Positions 62,342 through 64,000 of a DNA stretch of 64,000 nt are shown here, piece by piece (position 1 is the first letter of the stretch; each line of letters starts with the position of its first letter). The notes beneath the pieces were generated by a model. It saw only the letters and a program-made list of their open reading frames with translations, made no database searches and was not told the DNA's origin. The stretch covers positions 1-64,000 of the forward strand of contig NZ_AQHN01000089.1 in NCBI RefSeq assembly GCF_000359745.1. Reading direction: 5' to 3'. The stretch is from Rhizobium freirei PRF 81. GTDB lineage: Bacteria; Pseudomonadota; Alphaproteobacteria; Rhizobiales; Rhizobiaceae. Made by a program: the position numbers and the translations under genes.

Positions 62342-63643
62342 CTAGAGCTGGTCCTGCTCGAAGGCGTCCTGGACCTGCTGCGCGCCATCCTTTGGCGAAA
62401 TCTGGCCAGAGGCGATGCCAACGGAAATGTCGTTGACGACACGGCCGACGGAGGGACCGAGATCCTGGTCGAAGAAGTTCTGATGCCAGGTCGAATGCGC
62501 CAGCTGATCGGCTGCTCCGCGCATCAGCGGCGACTTGATGCCATCCTGCGCGCCGTCGGCGACGGGGATGATCAAGCCGGCCTGCGCAATCGTGCGCTCA
62601 TTCTCGGCACTCGTCAGATAGGCGAGAAAATCGAGGGTCTCAGGCGGGGCCTTCTTCGTGACGGCCCAGCCGTTCAGACCGCCGAGCGTATCTGTGGGAG
62701 CGCCGGCGCCGCCGGTCACGGCCGGGAAGGCGAAGCGGCCGATATTGTCGTCCGCGAGACCCTTGCCATCACCGGAATTGACGCGCTGCGTGGCGACCGT
62801 CGTCTCAAAGCTTAGGATCATCGCCGCCTTGCCGTCGCCGAAGACACCAAGCGTCTGCGGCCATGTGGCGCCGAGATAGCCGGGCTGGAAGGGGTCGAGT
62901 TTGCCGAGTTCGGCCAGCTGCTCGCCGGCCTTGATGACGGCCGGATCGTTGAAGCCTTTGCCCTTGCCGTTCTTCGCGTCGCTGAAGACCTGCTGGCCGC
63001 CGTCGCGCATGACGAGGTAGCTCCAGTAGAAGTGGATCGGCCACTTCTCGCCGCCGCCGCCTGCGATCGGCACGATGCCGGCGGCCTTGATCTTCTTGAC
63101 CGCGGCCAGATAGTCGTCCCAGGTCTTGATGGCGTCGGCATCGACACCGGCTTTGGCGAACAGTGCCTTGTTGTAGAAGAAGGAAACGGTGCCCATCTGA
63201 TAGGGCACGGCGCTGACCTTGCCGTCGAAAGTCAGGCCCTTGATCGCAGCCTGATTGTAGCTCTTCTTCCAGGCACCATCCTTTGCGTCCATTGCCTTGG
63301 TCAGATCGAGCAACGTGCCGGTCTGCTGCTGCTGCTTCAGCACGCCGCCGCCCCAGCTATAGAACAGATCCGGAGCGTCTTTGGATTGCAGAAGGGTCGG
63401 CAGCTTGGCCTTGAAGGCCTCGTTGGCGAGGAACTGCATCTCGATCTTCGTGCCGGGATGCTTGACTTGATATTCGTCGGCAATCTTGCGCCAGATGGCG
63501 ACATAGGCCGGATTGGCTTCGAGATGCAGCCATTTCACGGTGGTCTCGGCGGCAGCGCTGGTTACGCCTGCCAGAAGAGCCAGCCCGCTTGTCGCGGCAA
63601 TAGCGGCAATGCGAAGGGCTTTCGCCCCACGTAGATGGATCAT
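62342..63643 (-). CDS. Extracellular sugar-binding protein (UgpB/MalE-like)
   Basis: This 433-residue solute-binding protein has a signal peptide (about 1-32, ending TSAAAETT). The mature chain begins VKWLHLEANPAY and has WKKSYNQAAIKGLTFDGKVS and IIPVADGAQDGIKS as recognisable family-1 binding protein parts. It is first in the minus-strand operon. A ROK regulator gene divergent from it probably controls the operon, as usual for sugar transporters. Confidence 0.92.
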   Translation of the reverse strand: MIHLRGAKALRIAAIAATSGLALLAGVTSAAAETTVKWLHLEANPAYVAIWRKIADEYQVKHPGTKIEMQFLANEAFKAKLPTLLQSKDAPDLFYSWGGGVLKQQQQTGTLLDLTKAMDAKDGAWKKSYNQAAIKGLTFDGKVSAVPYQMGTVSFFYNKALFAKAGVDADAIKTWDDYLAAVKKIKAAGIVPIAGGGGEKWPIHFYWSYLVMRDGGQQVFSDAKNGKGKGFNDPAVIKAGEQLAELGKLDPFQPGYLGATWPQTLGVFGDGKAAMILSFETTVATQRVNSGDGKGLADDNIGRFAFPAVTGGAGAPTDTLGGLNGWAVTKKAPPETLDFLAYLTSAENERTIAQAGLIIPVADGAQDGIKSPLMRGAADQLAHSTWHQNFFDQDLGPSVGRVVNDISVGIASGQISPKDGAQQVQDAFEQDQL

Positions 63644-63701
63644 GATTTTCTCCTCCCAAGGGAACCAAGAACCTCAATATTTTTTCCCTTATGCGGAATA
63701 A

Positions 63702-63721
63702 TTCAGCGGAGCTTTGCTGAA
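63702..63721. promoter_or_regulatory. Candidate ROK-regulator operator
   Basis: The inverted repeat TTCAGCGGAGCTTTGCTGAA (arms TTCAGC/GCTGAA) lies in the divergent region, next to a minus-strand TTGACA (complement of 63723-63728). A regulator binding here would block the sugar ABC operon promoter. Confidence 0.55.
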
Positions 63722-63769
63722 ATGTCAACCGCCATCGCTAAATTTTTGGCATATTGATCGCAAAACGGC

Positions 63770-63798
63770 TTGACATTGGGCAATGACCATAGGTTATT
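63770..63798 (+). promoter_or_regulatory. Possible promoter for the ROK regulator
   Basis: A perfect -35 hexamer TTGACA (63770-63775) lies 17 bp from GTTATT (63793-63798), a weak -10. The gap to the ATG at 63864 is reasonable. Confidence 0.4.
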
Positions 63799-63863
63799 TA
63801 ATTCGCATTCCGTTAAAAATATCAGGCCGCAGCCGAGCGGGTTCATCATTCGGCGCCAATCTC

Positions 63864-64000
63864 ATGAAAACAGCAGATCCCGAGCTTATGCGGGCGATAA
63901 ACCGCTTCAATGTGCTGGATACCATCCGGCGGGCGGGCTCCATCGCACGTATCGAAATCAGCGAACGCACCCAGCTGTCGACCACGACAGTTTCGGCAAT
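63864..64000 (+). CDS. ROK-family transcriptional regulator, N-terminus only
   Basis: The first 45 codons run off the right edge. They read MKTADPELMRAINRFNVLDT and then an HTH (RIEISERTQLSTTTVSA), as in ROK/NagC/XylR regulators. The protein should continue with a sugar-kinase-like domain. It is divergent from the sugar ABC operon, which it likely represses. Confidence 0.8.
   Translation, partial: MKTADPELMRAINRFNVLDTIRRAGSIARIEISERTQLSTTTVSA

Noticed and set aside
1..64000. Search for CRISPR arrays, tRNA or rRNA genes and insertion sequences
   Set aside because: No regularly spaced repeats, no cloverleaf-like or rRNA-like sequence and no transposase frame were seen. Short palindromic repeats are dispersed, not arrayed.

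Overview
This 64 kb window is dense, GC-rich chromosomal-type DNA from an alphaproteobacterium, almost certainly Rhizobiaceae and most likely Rhizobium in the broad sense. The evidence is the aerobic five-step histidine route (hutU, hutH, hutI, hutF, hutC), HmrR/CueR-type copper control, a DUF1612-type protein of rhizobial style, several ABC and RND systems, and two families of short interspersed palindromic repeats between genes that look rhizobial. No rRNA, tRNA, CRISPR array, phage or intact insertion sequence was seen.

Layout. 0.3-5.3 kb: polysaccharide genes (GT4 glycosyltransferase, a remnant GT2 tail, Wzx-like flippase, and a two-domain alpha/beta hydrolase with non-serine nucleophile elbows). 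5.4-7.5 kb: OmpR-type response regulator and histidine kinase. 7.6-11.7 kb (minus): NitT/TauT-type ABC transporter with two tandemly duplicated binding proteins, each with its own copied leader. 12-13 kb: small secreted protein and XRE regulator. 13.1-18.4 kb: TetR with a divergent AcrAB-like RND pump. 18.7-26.5 kb (minus): MdtABC-like pump with two different RND subunits. 26.7-31 kb: DUF1612 protein, then copper P1B-ATPase and HmrR. 31.2-36 kb: thiolase, VapBC, secreted protein, MFS pump and a sulfite-oxidase-like protein. 36.1-44.2 kb: histidine utilisation genes interrupted by a Phd/PIN toxin-antitoxin pair. 44.2-46 kb: a 50-residue membrane protein, an exported OB-like protein and an AbrB/PIN pair. 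46-51.2 kb: a third RND pump with a divergent AcrR-like repressor and a palindromic operator. 51.3-52.9 kb: TetR and SDR genes sharing one operator motif. 52.9-54.3 kb: Lrp regulator divergent from a tryptophan-dioxygenase-like gene. 54.8-59.4 kb: MntH, a LytM-type protein with an altered zinc site, a TetR regulator and a DUF427 protein. 59.4-63.6 kb (minus): carbohydrate ABC transporter with a divergent ROK regulator cut by the window edge.

How the genes work together. The window is dominated by exporters and importers paired with local regulators: three RND systems, an MFS pump, a copper exporter, Mn/Fe uptake and two ABC importers. The only complete catabolic theme is histidine degradation: HutH, HutU and HutI give formiminoglutamate and HutF deiminates it. 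The next enzyme, N-formylglutamate deformylase (HutG), is not present here. A perfect 12-bp palindrome between hutI and hutF is the likely HutC operator. Three PIN-type toxin-antitoxin pairs lie within 14 kb, one of them inside the hut cluster. No outer-membrane channel gene accompanies the RND pumps, so a TolC-like partner must be encoded elsewhere.

The observations most worth following are the fused hydrolase, the tandem binding-protein duplication, the toxin-antitoxin insertion into hut, the tryptophan-dioxygenase-like protein without the family signature, the LytM protein lacking a zinc ligand, and the TetR/SDR operator pair. None of these by itself proves a new system.
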